From Nostoc sp. UHCC 0302 (GTDB taxonomy: Bacteria > Cyanobacteriota > Cyanobacteriia > Cyanobacteriales > Nostocaceae), in contig NZ_CP151099.1 in the NCBI RefSeq assembly GCF_038096175.1, positions 6,426,001 to 6,490,000 of the forward strand: a stretch of DNA of 64,000 bases. Reading direction: 5' to 3'. The notes beneath the pieces were generated by a model. It ran no database searches. It saw only the letters and a list, made by a program, of their open reading frames with translations, and was not told the DNA's origin. This document shows, in pieces, positions 28,138 through 36,574 of this stretch. Numbering within the stretch: the stretch's first letter is position 1; every line of letters begins with the position of its first letter. The translations under genes and the position numbers were made by a program.

Positions 28138-30093
28138 CTAAGGTGACTGATTCAACGCCCACTTCCACCATTGCCTTAAGGAACTTACAGTATTTAGATA
28201 ATGGACTCCAGGCGCACGGGCGGCGGCGAGTCCATCAACAGCGACTAATGCGGCGTACTGTAAACCAAGAAAACTATCAACTGCTGCATAAGGGCCACCA
28301 AGGGTAATTGCCCCAGCTGCATACATCTGACCTTTACCACTACGCATTTCTACCAGCTCAAAATTATTCGCCACAACCAACCGTCCCAAGTGATTTATCG
28401 GCAGGTTGTAATGTTTTACCAAATCATCCAGTAGAGGATTGGTTTCGACTTTGGCATCTAGTCCGGTAGCGTCAATAATAAAGTCAGCGGCTAGTTTCAT
28501 TTCCCCAAAGCCTTTTTCTCGGATATGGGTAATAGTGAAGTTTTTGGCATCCCGTTCTACGCCTAGCACCTCACCGAAGGTAATTTGATACCAACCTTCA
28601 CGTAACCCTTGCTCAGTAATGTCTTGCCAGTCGTGGCGGTCAGCAGTGGTAGTACCGCCCCAGTCTGCTAGTAAGCGCTTGCGTTCATCAGGAGTAGCTT
28701 TTTCTAGCATGACACGGAGTTCTCCGCCCCAACAGGCTTTGGGCCAGTTAAAGGGTTGGAATTCGTAATGATTTTTGACTTGACGCTGGGCTTTTTGGAA
28801 TTTGTTACCTTGGGGTTTAGGCGATCGCATCAAATGCAAAACTGTAATATTCTGATTGCGTTTTCTAGCTTCATAAATGCGCTGAAAAATCCGCGAAGCG
28901 ACAATCCCCCGCCCCCGAATCAAAACCGTACCACCTTGTCGTTCTAGCTGTTCATAAACATGATCGTGTGCTTCATAAGCATTAACGACCGATTTAAAAT
29001 CTTGATATCTTTCTCTATAAGCTTGTAAATCTGGAAGAAACTGAATTGCTGGGTAGCCTGTTGCTAAATGTAAATAACGACTAACTATAAAAGCATGATT
29101 TCCAGAACCACGAGAATAGGCTACGCAATATCTGCCATCATCTGTTTTGCGAATTCCCCTAACTCGTCCATAGCGATAAATTTGATTCCAGCCAATGCGC
29201 TTTGCTTCTCGGTCTATAGAATTAAAGACATTACCCGCACGGGGTGTATAAGTTTCGGCAAATGTTGGTTCAGAAAACACTTGCCACAAATACCCAAATG
29301 CTGACTTCAACTTCCCTTGGGTGAAATCAACCCAAGATTCCCGCAGAGCATAACTAGGCCAGCCCCAAATATTATCTGGACAAGAGTCAGAATTAGAGCG
29401 CAGTCTTTCATATAAAGGAATTTGTGAATTCAGACATAGCCGCTTGTAACGAGCATAAGGTTCTGCTTCTAATCCCAAAGCCAGAATCTTATCAGCACTA
29501 ACACCACTAATTCGCAGCAAATCAACCCAGATAAAGCTACCTAATCCTGCCCCGATCGCGAGATAATCAGATTCATCAACAGGCAAGCCTGTAGCATGAA
29601 GCGCTTGCACAACCACTGTTTGCGCCTGGAATGCTGAAGGTGGAAAATTACTCCTCAAGGGCGTCACAGACTGGTCGGGTGTCAACCTGGGGTCTGGGAG
29701 ATTGGTGTTTGGGTTGAATTGAATCGTAGAAGGGGGACTTGTGATTGATGCAGTTGCGCTAGTAGCAAACGTCACCGTCATCATGTACGGGCCAATTTGC
29801 AAAGTATCACCATTAGCCAGAATACTGCGCGTTTGTTGTTGACCGTTGACAAATATACCGTTAACGCTGCCTTGGTCAGTCACCACCAGTTGATTTTGCT
29901 CCCAATCTATCAGCGCATGGTAGCGAGAAACTTCATTACTGTTGAGCAGCATCCTAGAAACGCGCTGTCCTTCGTGTTCAACAGGTAAACGAGGGAATTC
30001 TCGACCAAAGGCTATAGGCACATTCAACTTTGGTTCTCGCCGTTCCCCCGTCGCTGGATCTTCCCAACTCAATTGAATTTGTAAGTTAGTCAT
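28138..30093 (-). CDS. FHA domain fused to FAD/NAD(P)-binding oxidoreductase
   Basis: Residues 1-110 form a forkhead-associated phosphothreonine-binding domain (IAFGREFPRLP, SRYHALIDWEQNQLVVTDQGSVNGIFVNG). After a Pro/Ser/Thr-rich linker, residues about 170-640 form a flavoprotein of the lysine-hydroxylase/monooxygenase type. It has a dinucleotide motif AIGAGLGS (about 181), a second GRGIVASR motif (about 390) and ADFIIDATGLDAKVETNP near the C-terminus. An FHA domain on a flavoenzyme suggests activity or location set by a Ser/Thr kinase. The substrate is unknown. A second FHA protein lies just upstream in the same direction. Confidence 0.85.
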   Translation of the reverse strand: MTNLQIQLSWEDPATGERREPKLNVPIAFGREFPRLPVEHEGQRVSRMLLNSNEVSRYHALIDWEQNQLVVTDQGSVNGIFVNGQQQTRSILANGDTLQIGPYMMTVTFATSATASITSPPSTIQFNPNTNLPDPRLTPDQSVTPLRSNFPPSAFQAQTVVVQALHATGLPVDESDYLAIGAGLGSFIWVDLLRISGVSADKILALGLEAEPYARYKRLCLNSQIPLYERLRSNSDSCPDNIWGWPSYALRESWVDFTQGKLKSAFGYLWQVFSEPTFAETYTPRAGNVFNSIDREAKRIGWNQIYRYGRVRGIRKTDDGRYCVAYSRGSGNHAFIVSRYLHLATGYPAIQFLPDLQAYRERYQDFKSVVNAYEAHDHVYEQLERQGGTVLIRGRGIVASRIFQRIYEARKRNQNITVLHLMRSPKPQGNKFQKAQRQVKNHYEFQPFNWPKACWGGELRVMLEKATPDERKRLLADWGGTTTADRHDWQDITEQGLREGWYQITFGEVLGVERDAKNFTITHIREKGFGEMKLAADFIIDATGLDAKVETNPLLDDLVKHYNLPINHLGRLVVANNFELVEMRSGKGQMYAAGAITLGGPYAAVDSFLGLQYAALVAVDGLAAARAPGVHYLNTVSSLRQWWKWALNQSP

Positions 30094-30150
30094 TGGTCAT
30101 TGGTCATTGGTCATTTGTCATTAGACATTGGGCATTAATTAAGTTAATTA
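30091..30150. repeat. CATTGGT/CATTTGT short tandem repeat
   Basis: Three CATTGGT units followed by CATTTGT and similar units start on the first codon of the FHA-flavoprotein gene and extend upstream. An STRR-type sequence that may have replaced the native ribosome-binding region. Confidence 0.6.
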
Positions 30151-30196
30151 TTCCTCTGCTTCCTCATCCCCCTCATCTCCCCTTCTGCCCGTCTTC

Positions 30197-30799
30197 TTAA
30201 TTACTAGGTGCTACTAAAACACTGACAGCCGCAGCCAAAGATGTGCCACACCAGGGACAACCAGTATTCAGGTTCTCAACTGGGGAAACTTTATGACATC
30301 TGGGGCATTCTAGACCATAAACTCCTGGGGGCGGTGCTATGTGCGCTTGGTGATGATGGTGATGATGTACTGGTTGCACTCGCTGCTGCTGATATTCTGG
30401 GGGCTTGGTGGAATAAGTATTTGCTACTGGTTGTTGCGGTGGTGACAAAATTGTGGCTGGAATACTGTTAACTGAAACACTAGTGACTTGAAGTTTCAGT
30501 TGTCCTAAATAAATTACAGTACCTTCAGTTAAAGGTCTTTCACCCTGGACTAGTTGCTGTCCATTTACAAGGGGGGGATTTTGCGATCGCAAATTTCTGA
30601 TATAGAAGCGTTGCTGCTGGGCATGAAAAAATATTTCAGTATGCAGACCAGATACGGTAGGATTACTCAGAACAATATCGCACCGTAGTGGATCGCGACC
30701 AATGCGGACGGTGCCAGGATTTTTACTTGGCTGTTGTTCGTAAATATTCTGAGTTTTATCTTGACCTGCATCGTGCCACTGTAAAGTTAGTGCGTTCAT
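30197..30799 (-). CDS. FHA domain protein with C-terminal zinc ribbon
   Basis: The 200-residue product starts with an FHA domain (about residues 25-110: VRIGRDPLRCDIVLSNPTVSGLHTEIFF, RNLRSQNPPLVNGQQL). A Pro/Gln linker with a run of six histidines (about 144-149) follows, then a zinc ribbon CPRCHK...CPWCG (about 170-190). It may read a phosphorylated partner and bind another protein or nucleic acid. It is 103 bases upstream of the FHA-flavoprotein gene on the same strand, so the two probably act together, but their role is unknown. Confidence 0.85.
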   Translation of the reverse strand: MNALTLQWHDAGQDKTQNIYEQQPSKNPGTVRIGRDPLRCDIVLSNPTVSGLHTEIFFHAQQQRFYIRNLRSQNPPLVNGQQLVQGERPLTEGTVIYLGQLKLQVTSVSVNSIPATILSPPQQPVANTYSTKPPEYQQQRVQPVHHHHHHQAHIAPPPGVYGLECPRCHKVSPVENLNTGCPWCGTSLAAAVSVLVAPSN

Positions 30800-31085
30800 T
30801 GTTCTAACTTGGGTAACTCGTATTTAGTTACTTCAACTCCTTCCTGTGCGATTCCTAACACGAATTACTAGGCGCAAGCAAGTATTTAGAAAAAACTTCA
30901 TTGAAGAAGAATACAGATAAGCCAGTTGCGTGCGGAGGTTCCCTGCATTGAGCAAACTGGCGTTCAGGAGCCAGAATACAGAATACAATCAGTCCCCGTC
31001 TTACACTTTTTATTAAACTCTTTTATTTAGTTACCTGTTGAACTCCTAAGTCAGAAAAACTCCTGACTCCTGACTTCTGGATGCT

Positions 31086-31751
31086 TTATCTTGCAGACGC
31101 TAATTTATCAGCAATGCGTGTGGTTTCTGGCAACCGATATTTAGGAGTACAGTGCAATACGTAGTTAATTGCTGTGTTTAAGCTGATTCTATGACCGCTG
31201 GATACATACACAGGTTTGACTCCTGTACGTGTTCTTAAAACTGCTCCAATCGTTTCACCTTTATGTATCAGAGGTTGCAAGCTGCCTTTAGTTTCTGGTA
31301 ATTCTTCATGCTTGCCAATCAACAATGATTTTGCTACACCAATCGTCGGTATATCTACAATAATACCTAAATGGCTGGCTATACCTAATCTTCGAGGATG
31401 AGCAATACCTTGGCCATCACACAGAATGATATTTGGTGTTGTTTTAATCTTTTCTAATGCGTCGATTACCGCTGGTATTTCTCGAAATGACAAAAAACCA
31501 GGAATGTAGGGAAACGAAGTAGGACGGTAAGCGAGATTTGTTTCGATGACTTGTAAATCAGGAAAACTCAGTACAGCCACTGCTGCACGGCTAATTGTAC
31601 CATCGGCTTCAAAACCCATATCCACACCAGCTACGTACTGGACGGGTTCTTCGAGTTGATCCTCTGTAATTACCTGCGATCGCAACTTTTCTTGGATGAC
31701 TATAGCTTCCTCTACTGTTCGAGGCCAAGTATGAGGTTGATAAATCTTCAT
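31086..31751 (-). CDS. nfi: Endonuclease V (deoxyinosine 3' endonuclease)
   Basis: Endonuclease V cuts DNA next to deoxyinosine formed by adenine deamination. The product keeps the family motifs: YVAGVDMGFEADGTISRAAV with the metal-binding aspartate, FPYIPGFLSFREIPAVIDAL with the glutamate, and LCDGQGIAHPRRLGIASHLG plus IPTIGVAKSLLIG. Its length of 221 residues is normal. I chose the ATG at 31751 over a TTG two codons upstream. It is transcribed alone, divergent from the prohibitin-like gene. Confidence 0.95.
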   Translation of the reverse strand: MKIYQPHTWPRTVEEAIVIQEKLRSQVITEDQLEEPVQYVAGVDMGFEADGTISRAAVAVLSFPDLQVIETNLAYRPTSFPYIPGFLSFREIPAVIDALEKIKTTPNIILCDGQGIAHPRRLGIASHLGIIVDIPTIGVAKSLLIGKHEELPETKGSLQPLIHKGETIGAVLRTRTGVKPVYVSSGHRISLNTAINYVLHCTPKYRLPETTRIADKLASAR

Positions 31752-31916
31752 ATTCAAAATTAGGAATTATAAAATATTTTTTCCGAAACCTTTCTTGATA
31801 ACGGTGTATTTACCACTATTCTTAATTTTAAAGTTTTTGCAGCGTTTTAGGAAAGTAAAACTATTGCGAATTCAATTATTAGCGAAAAATTTTTTACTTT
31901 ACTTTGCTAAAAAGAT

Positions 31917-32759
31917 ATGCGTAACATCAATAGAAACCCTAACTCTGAAGTTCCAATTTGGTTTTACTTAACTGGAGGACTAGTTTTATTAATTGTGGCA
32001 ATTATTTTTCGCCCTTTTAGTATTGTTAATGCAGGCGAAAGAGGCGTTCTCATGAAATTTGGCAAAGTTCAGGATCAAGTCTTAGATGAAGGTATTCATC
32101 CGATTATGCCAATTGTAACATCAGTCAGAAGGCTGAGTGTACGCGTGCAGCAAAACACTTTTCAATCTGATGCTGCTTCTAAAGACCTCCAGAAAGTTAC
32201 AACAGAACTTGCTGTAAATTGGCACGTTGATCCGGCACGAGTCAATAAAGTTTTTCAGCAAGTTGGCGATCAGCAACAAATCATTACGGGAATAATCACT
32301 CCAGCTGTATCTGAAGTTCTTAAAGCAGCAACTGCTAAAAAGACAGCAGAAGAAATTATAACTAGAAGGACAGAACTCAAAGAAGAAATTGATGCAAATT
32401 TGAAAAACCGTTTAGCTGCTTATGGTGTAGTAGTAGATGATGTTTCTCTAGTAAATTTTGCCTTTTCTCCAGAGTTTAGCCGGGCGATTGAATCTAAACA
32501 AATCGCTGAACAAGAGGCGAAGCAAGCAGGATTTATTGCTCAAAAAGCAACTCAGGAAGCTCAAGCAGAAGTTAACCGTGCAAAAGGGCAAGCTGAAGCG
32601 CAAAGATTACAACGGCAAACTTTAACAGCAGAGTTGTTGCAAAAGCAAGCGATAGAAAAATGGGACGGACGTTTTCCGATGGTGATTGGTGGTAATAGTT
32701 CGCTACCATTAATTAATATTAATCCCGATAGTTTAGCCACCAAAGATAATAAACAGTAA
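31917..32759 (+). CDS. Prohibitin-family (SPFH/Band 7) membrane protein
   Basis: Prohibitin-like proteins form large membrane-associated ring scaffolds. The 280-residue product has an N-terminal membrane anchor (about residues 15-34), the SPFH domain (INAGERGVLMKFGKVQDQ, DEGIHPIMPIV, QKVTTELAVNWHVDP) and a long coiled-coil (EQEAKQAGFIAQKATQEAQAEV onward, about residues 195-245) ending with the typical WDGRFPMVIGG motif. It matches cyanobacterial Phb1-type proteins of thylakoid or plasma membranes. It is monocistronic. Confidence 0.93.
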   Translation: MRNINRNPNSEVPIWFYLTGGLVLLIVAIIFRPFSIVNAGERGVLMKFGKVQDQVLDEGIHPIMPIVTSVRRLSVRVQQNTFQSDAASKDLQKVTTELAVNWHVDPARVNKVFQQVGDQQQIITGIITPAVSEVLKAATAKKTAEEIITRRTELKEEIDANLKNRLAAYGVVVDDVSLVNFAFSPEFSRAIESKQIAEQEAKQAGFIAQKATQEAQAEVNRAKGQAEAQRLQRQTLTAELLQKQAIEKWDGRFPMVIGGNSSLPLININPDSLATKDNKQ

Positions 32760-32897
32760 TTTTCTCTTATTTACAAGTTTTAATAAGGAACGAATATAAG
32801 CATTACTGAATTTAAGTATGAAGGTCAAAAAATAAATCCTCAAACTCTTATTCTCTGTGTCTCTGCGCCTCTGCGTGATAAAAATTTTTATTCTTCC

Positions 32898-33965
32898 TTA
32901 TTTTACTACCACATAGTTCGGCAACAAAGAATCTAACAAGGTATCAATACTATCATCAGATAAATCTGGTATAGATAGCACTAGCTCAGGTTTACTAAAA
33001 AGACGCTTTATTGACTGGGTATAGGTTGGATCGTAGTAAAACTGTAAGATATCTTGCACAAATATTTCCCAGTCGCCTGCATCAATCAACTGATACCACT
33101 CACTTAATTTTGCTGAACCACATCGAGATTTAAGTTTCTCCAGCTTATCTTTTAAAATATCAGGATGAGTAACCAGATGTGGATATTCCTGTAAGAGAAA
33201 CTTAACTCTAGTAGCTACAGGTAGTCGAATTTCTACACAACTACCTTGTTTCATGTTCTCCCACAAGATATCGGGCAAATATACTTGCCCGATTTTTTTA
33301 CTTTCTGATTCTAACCAGATTGGCTGATGAGTATTATAGTTTTGTAAATGTTGCAATAGAAGTGTTTCAAAATATTTTTGCGAGGGTTGCTGCGAAAGTT
33401 TTCCTTGCCATTCTTCACCCAACAAGGAACCACGATGATTAGCTAAACCTTCTAAATCTAAAACTTGAGTGCCATACTGACGTAACTTATCTAAAATATA
33501 AGTTTTACCGCTACCAGTTAAACCACACAATATTTTGTATGTGAATTGTGCTGGCAAATGTTCTAATTGCTGACGCACATAAGCGCGATAGGTTTTGTAA
33601 CCTCCTTCGAGTACGGTAACGCGCCAGCCAATCTGCGACAGCACCAAAGCTATACTATTAGAACGCTGTCCACCGCGCCAGCAGTACAGTAGGGGATGGT
33701 AGTCTTTTTCTTTGCTAGTAAAGTGCTGACTTAAATGCTGGGAAATATTTTTTGATACTAAAGCAGCGCCAAGTTTCCGTGCAGTAAAGGGCGAAACTTG
33801 TTTATAAATAGTTCCTACTTCACCACGTTCAGCATCATTGAGAACTGGTAAATTGATCGCACCAGGGATATGATCTTCTGCAAATTCACTAGGCGATCGC
33901 ACATCTATTATTTCACTATAAGTTTCTGCCCAAGGTTCGTAGCTAAATGTCGGTGAAGGCGGCAT
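32898..33965 (-). CDS. mnmH: tRNA 2-selenouridine synthase
   Basis: MnmH (SelU/YbbB) converts 2-thiouridine at the wobble position of tRNA to geranyl-thiouridine and selenouridine. The 355-residue product has an N-terminal rhodanese domain (EIIDVRSPSEFAEDHIPGAINLP, active cysteine in LLYCWRGGQRS) and a C-terminal P-loop domain (CGLTGSGKTYILDKL, about residue 150). Length is normal. No selD gene is visible in this window, so whether selenium is used cannot be judged. Monocistronic. Confidence 0.94.
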   Translation of the reverse strand: MPPSPTFSYEPWAETYSEIIDVRSPSEFAEDHIPGAINLPVLNDAERGEVGTIYKQVSPFTARKLGAALVSKNISQHLSQHFTSKEKDYHPLLYCWRGGQRSNSIALVLSQIGWRVTVLEGGYKTYRAYVRQQLEHLPAQFTYKILCGLTGSGKTYILDKLRQYGTQVLDLEGLANHRGSLLGEEWQGKLSQQPSQKYFETLLLQHLQNYNTHQPIWLESESKKIGQVYLPDILWENMKQGSCVEIRLPVATRVKFLLQEYPHLVTHPDILKDKLEKLKSRCGSAKLSEWYQLIDAGDWEIFVQDILQFYYDPTYTQSIKRLFSKPELVLSIPDLSDDSIDTLLDSLLPNYVVVK

Positions 33966-34110
33966 GACGATTAATTACTAGCTTTTTTAATTCTGTCACT
34001 GTCATGGCTTTGGTTGTGAAATTATGTAATCTGATTAATTTAAGTAAATATACTTAGAAACTGAAAATTTTGTCTAAAAATTTATAAAAATGTTGCTTGT
34101 ACGCATAAAC

Positions 34111-34144
34111 GGGGAATCCTGAGTATAGAAAATTATTTTCTCAG
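34111..34144 (+). promoter_or_regulatory. Conserved leader motif with hairpin, copy A
   Basis: GGGGAATCCTGAG at 34111-34123 recurs exactly at 34827-34839 and is followed in both places by a hairpin closing on CTCAG (here 34140-34144). The distance from the end of the 13-mer to the start codon is 40 bases here and 38 in the other copy. This suggests a shared regulatory leader or one inherited by duplication. Confidence 0.5.
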
Positions 34145-34163
34145 CTTTCTTCTTTTATTGGTT

Positions 34164-34685
34164 ATGACACAGACTAATATTCTGCAACTTGCTAAACAGG
34201 GAGATACAGAGGCGATCGCATCTCTAATTAACCGCCAACTACAACCCAGGGGTATCACCGCCACAGTTGCCTTTAAAGATGCTTGCTTACAGGTAATGCT
34301 GGAATCTACTCAAATGCTAAATCAGCAAGCTTTGGTTGCGTTTGTTCAAAAAGGAATAACTGGTTTAGGTGCTGCATCTATTGAAGTAGTAGAAGTTTCC
34401 GCACGACAAACTGGTGAAGAGTTCCCCGCTTGGAAACAAAAATTTTATTTAGGGATAGTAAACACTGAATCAAAATATGTAGATGATGAACAGCCTTCCA
34501 CAAATCCTCATGGGCTAACTATTGCTATTAACTTAAGTGGTGATACTGCACGAGAATTAACAACCAAAGATTTTGAAATTATTGCAGATAAGATGTCAAC
34601 TGATATTTTTTCATCTTGTAATTACGCTTGTATTAAAAAAGTCTGTATTAGTAACGGTAGCTCTGTAATTACAAAAGAACGCTAA
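34164..34685 (+). CDS. Hypothetical protein with cyanobacterial LAKQGD N-terminal domain
   Basis: The product starts MTQTNILQLAKQGDTEAIASL. The first 100 residues are homologous to those of the next gene (LAKQGD-AIASL-NRQLQP-GI, then FVxKGIT). This domain recurs as an N-terminal module in uncharacterised cyanobacterial proteins. The remaining 70 residues (GLTIAINLSGDTARELTTKDFEIIADKM) match nothing I know. No signal peptide or membrane helix is seen. I used the ATG at 34164 rather than a TTG at 34158. Function unknown. Confidence 0.72.
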   Translation: MTQTNILQLAKQGDTEAIASLINRQLQPRGITATVAFKDACLQVMLESTQMLNQQALVAFVQKGITGLGAASIEVVEVSARQTGEEFPAWKQKFYLGIVNTESKYVDDEQPSTNPHGLTIAINLSGDTARELTTKDFEIIADKMSTDIFSSCNYACIKKVCISNGSSVITKER

Positions 34686-34826
34686 TATGTGAAATGTTCT
34701 ATGGTAAAAGTTTTAATCTAACATTTATATTCGTAATATTGAGTCATCTACGACTTAACATAAGTCTATCTAAATATTGAAAAGATAGCTTAAAAAGTTT
34801 TAATAATGTTAATTTAGCTTTTAAAT

Positions 34827-34859
34827 GGGGAATCCTGAGATAGACAATATCTACTCAGG
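34827..34859 (+). promoter_or_regulatory. Conserved leader motif with hairpin, copy B
   Basis: The same GGGGAATCCTGAG 13-mer is present, with CCTGAG (34834-34839) pairing perfectly with CTCAGG (34854-34859) and an inner AGATA/TATCT stem. It sits 38 bases before the start of the paralog at 34878. Confidence 0.55.
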
Positions 34860-34877
34860 CTTTTACATTTATTAGTT

Positions 34878-35975
34878 ATGACACAGCCGAATCTTTTGGA
34901 ACTTGCTAAACAAGGAGATGCACAAGCGATCGCATCTCTAATGAACCGTCAATTACAACCCAAGGGTATTAAAGTAAAAACTAATCTAACATCTGGTTGT
35001 TTTATGGTAATTGCAGAATCAGAGAATGTCCCAGAACAATCATTTTTAGTTGATTTCATTTGTAAGGGTATAACAGAATTAAAAGCTGAAGTAATTAAGC
35101 GGGTAGTAATACATGGTCGAGTATCTGGGAATAACACTTCAGTATGGCGAGAATCGTTTGAGATAAAATCTGATCTTACAGTGCAACAGGAGCAACTAGA
35201 ATTCATCAATAGTTTACCTGTCACTAGCCACAAATCTAAAAATAAAATATCCATAATAGATAGATTAACAAGCTTTTTAAGGGTAGTTAAGGATGCAAGA
35301 GAAGTTATAAATATAATTCTTTTACTAAGTATTTTTCTAACTTTAACTGCTAACTTATTTATTAATAACAAATCTAGACCAACCTTATGGGAATATAAGG
35401 TCGAGAGCATTGATGACGCAGCATTTGATGCTGCTATGCATCGCATAGGAGCTGAGGGTTGGGAATTAACTTCGGCTCGAAGAGCGATTTCTGGTGAAGG
35501 GTCTTCCAGCCGAGGACTCTACGAAGTTATTTTTAAGCGACCAGCTACAAAAGCAAAGATTAGAGAAAATAGCGAAAAACTGAAGGTTGAAGCGAAAGAA
35601 TCGTTGTTACAGTCAACCCAACTTCTAGCCAAGATTGGTATAGGCTCTATCAATCGCGCACAACAGGCTAACTATCTCGAAAAAATGACTTTTGCTAACA
35701 CAATTGAAGAACTGGGGCTGAGTTTAAAATTAGAAACTGAAAACTACGTTTACAACATTACTACAGACTCAAGTAGCTCCTTTGTAACAGCCACCGCTAA
35801 AATTGATGAACTAAAAAGTTATGTAGGAGCCGTTTTTTTAGTCCTAGAAAATGGCGAAACTACTACAGTTGCAGTTAGGTGCGAAACAAATGCACCATCG
35901 AAAATATCTCCAAAATCGCCACAACTTAATGTAAAACAGCCAGTCTGTCCTGCTGGTTTGTCTGAAGTTGATTAA
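34878..35975 (+). CDS. Multidomain membrane protein: LAKQGD domain, DUF4177-like region, pilin-like tail
   Basis: Residues 1-100 are paralogous to the preceding gene (MTQPNLLELAKQGDAQAIASL). A single membrane helix follows (about 144-163). Residues 169-222 resemble DUF4177 (LWEYKVESIDDAAFDAAMHRIGAEGWELTSARR). Residues 241-340 resemble the soluble part of cyanobacterial type IV pilin-like proteins: IGSINRAQQANYLEKMTFA, EELGLSLKLETENYVYNI, LKSYVGAVFLV. There is no prepilin leader, so it would not be processed as a pilin. The order of modules is unusual. Function unknown; the domain calls in the second half are by eye. Confidence 0.72.
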   Translation: MTQPNLLELAKQGDAQAIASLMNRQLQPKGIKVKTNLTSGCFMVIAESENVPEQSFLVDFICKGITELKAEVIKRVVIHGRVSGNNTSVWRESFEIKSDLTVQQEQLEFINSLPVTSHKSKNKISIIDRLTSFLRVVKDAREVINIILLLSIFLTLTANLFINNKSRPTLWEYKVESIDDAAFDAAMHRIGAEGWELTSARRAISGEGSSSRGLYEVIFKRPATKAKIRENSEKLKVEAKESLLQSTQLLAKIGIGSINRAQQANYLEKMTFANTIEELGLSLKLETENYVYNITTDSSSSFVTATAKIDELKSYVGAVFLVLENGETTTVAVRCETNAPSKISPKSPQLNVKQPVCPAGLSEVD

Positions 35976-36077
35976 GATTCACAAAACTCAAGCTATCGCT
36001 ACTAAAAGATAAGCTAGAAAAAAGTGCGATCACTCAACTTTAAATATTAATCAAGAAAATAATATACTATTAAGAGC

Positions 36078-36285
36078 AAAACTTTTACTATCATTCTTCG
36101 ATAAAGAAGAAGATATGTATGTTGCTGAGTGTCCTTAAGTTGGGACAGTTGCTCAAGGCGAAACAATTGAAGAGGCTATTGCTAATCTCAAAGAAGCAAC
36201 AAGATTATATTTAGAAGAATGTCCTTTATCTGATACTGATACTAGTCCCAGGTTTGTAACCAGTATAGAGGTTAGCTATGCCTAG
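36078..36285 (+). pseudogene. Decayed hicB-like antitoxin (frameshift and internal stop)
   Basis: Read across one extra T at 36102 and a TAA at 36136-36138, the sequence encodes KTFTIILR / KEEDMYVAECP*VGTVAQGETIEEAIANLKEATRLYLEE, ending PRFVTSIEVSYA. This is the whole HicB antitoxin pattern. The stop is one base from GAA, which codes for the usual glutamate (CPEVGTV). Two independent disablements show that it no longer makes the full protein. It overlaps the start of a truncated hicA. Confidence 0.8.
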
Positions 36286-36334
36286 ATTGCCTAGAATATC
36301 AAGCAGTGAGGCAATTCATGTAAATAAGGAATAA
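36278..36334 (+). pseudogene. Truncated hicA-like toxin remnant
   Basis: MPRLPRISSSEAIHVNKE followed by TAA matches only the first ~14 residues of HicA mRNA-interferase toxins (typically M-P-x-L-P-R-I-S-x-x-E-x-I). The rest of the toxin, including its catalytic histidine, is missing. Its ATG overlaps the end of hicB as in intact modules. Confidence 0.65.
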
Positions 36335-36340
36335 ATTATT

Positions 36341-36574
36341 ATGCTTAATGGATTCAAGCAAAAAACGATAGTCAAAACTGGTGGTGTAGTAGAAATCTGT
36401 TCCCCAGAACTTCCAGCAGGCGCAACTGTAGAAGTGATAGTACTTATAGAATCAACCCAACAGCAGCCTCAAAAGCCTCTAACCAGCTTTATAGGAGCTG
36501 CGAAAGGTACTTTTACCACTCCACAGGAAGTTGATAACTTTGTTCGCCAAGAACGGGATACATGGGAATCCTAG
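36341..36574 (+). CDS. Antitoxin of a PIN-type toxin-antitoxin pair
   Basis: The 77-residue product starts MLNGFKQKTIVKTGGVVEICSPELPAGATVEVIV, a small swapped-hairpin-like antitoxin N-terminus, and ends with an acidic, toxin-binding-like segment (FTTPQEVDNFVRQERDTWES). It overlaps the toxin gene by 13 bases. By position and size it is a VapB-type antitoxin, which would neutralise the PIN nuclease and repress the operon. It begins seven bases after the hicA remnant. Confidence 0.8.
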   Translation: MLNGFKQKTIVKTGGVVEICSPELPAGATVEVIVLIESTQQQPQKPLTSFIGAAKGTFTTPQEVDNFVRQERDTWES

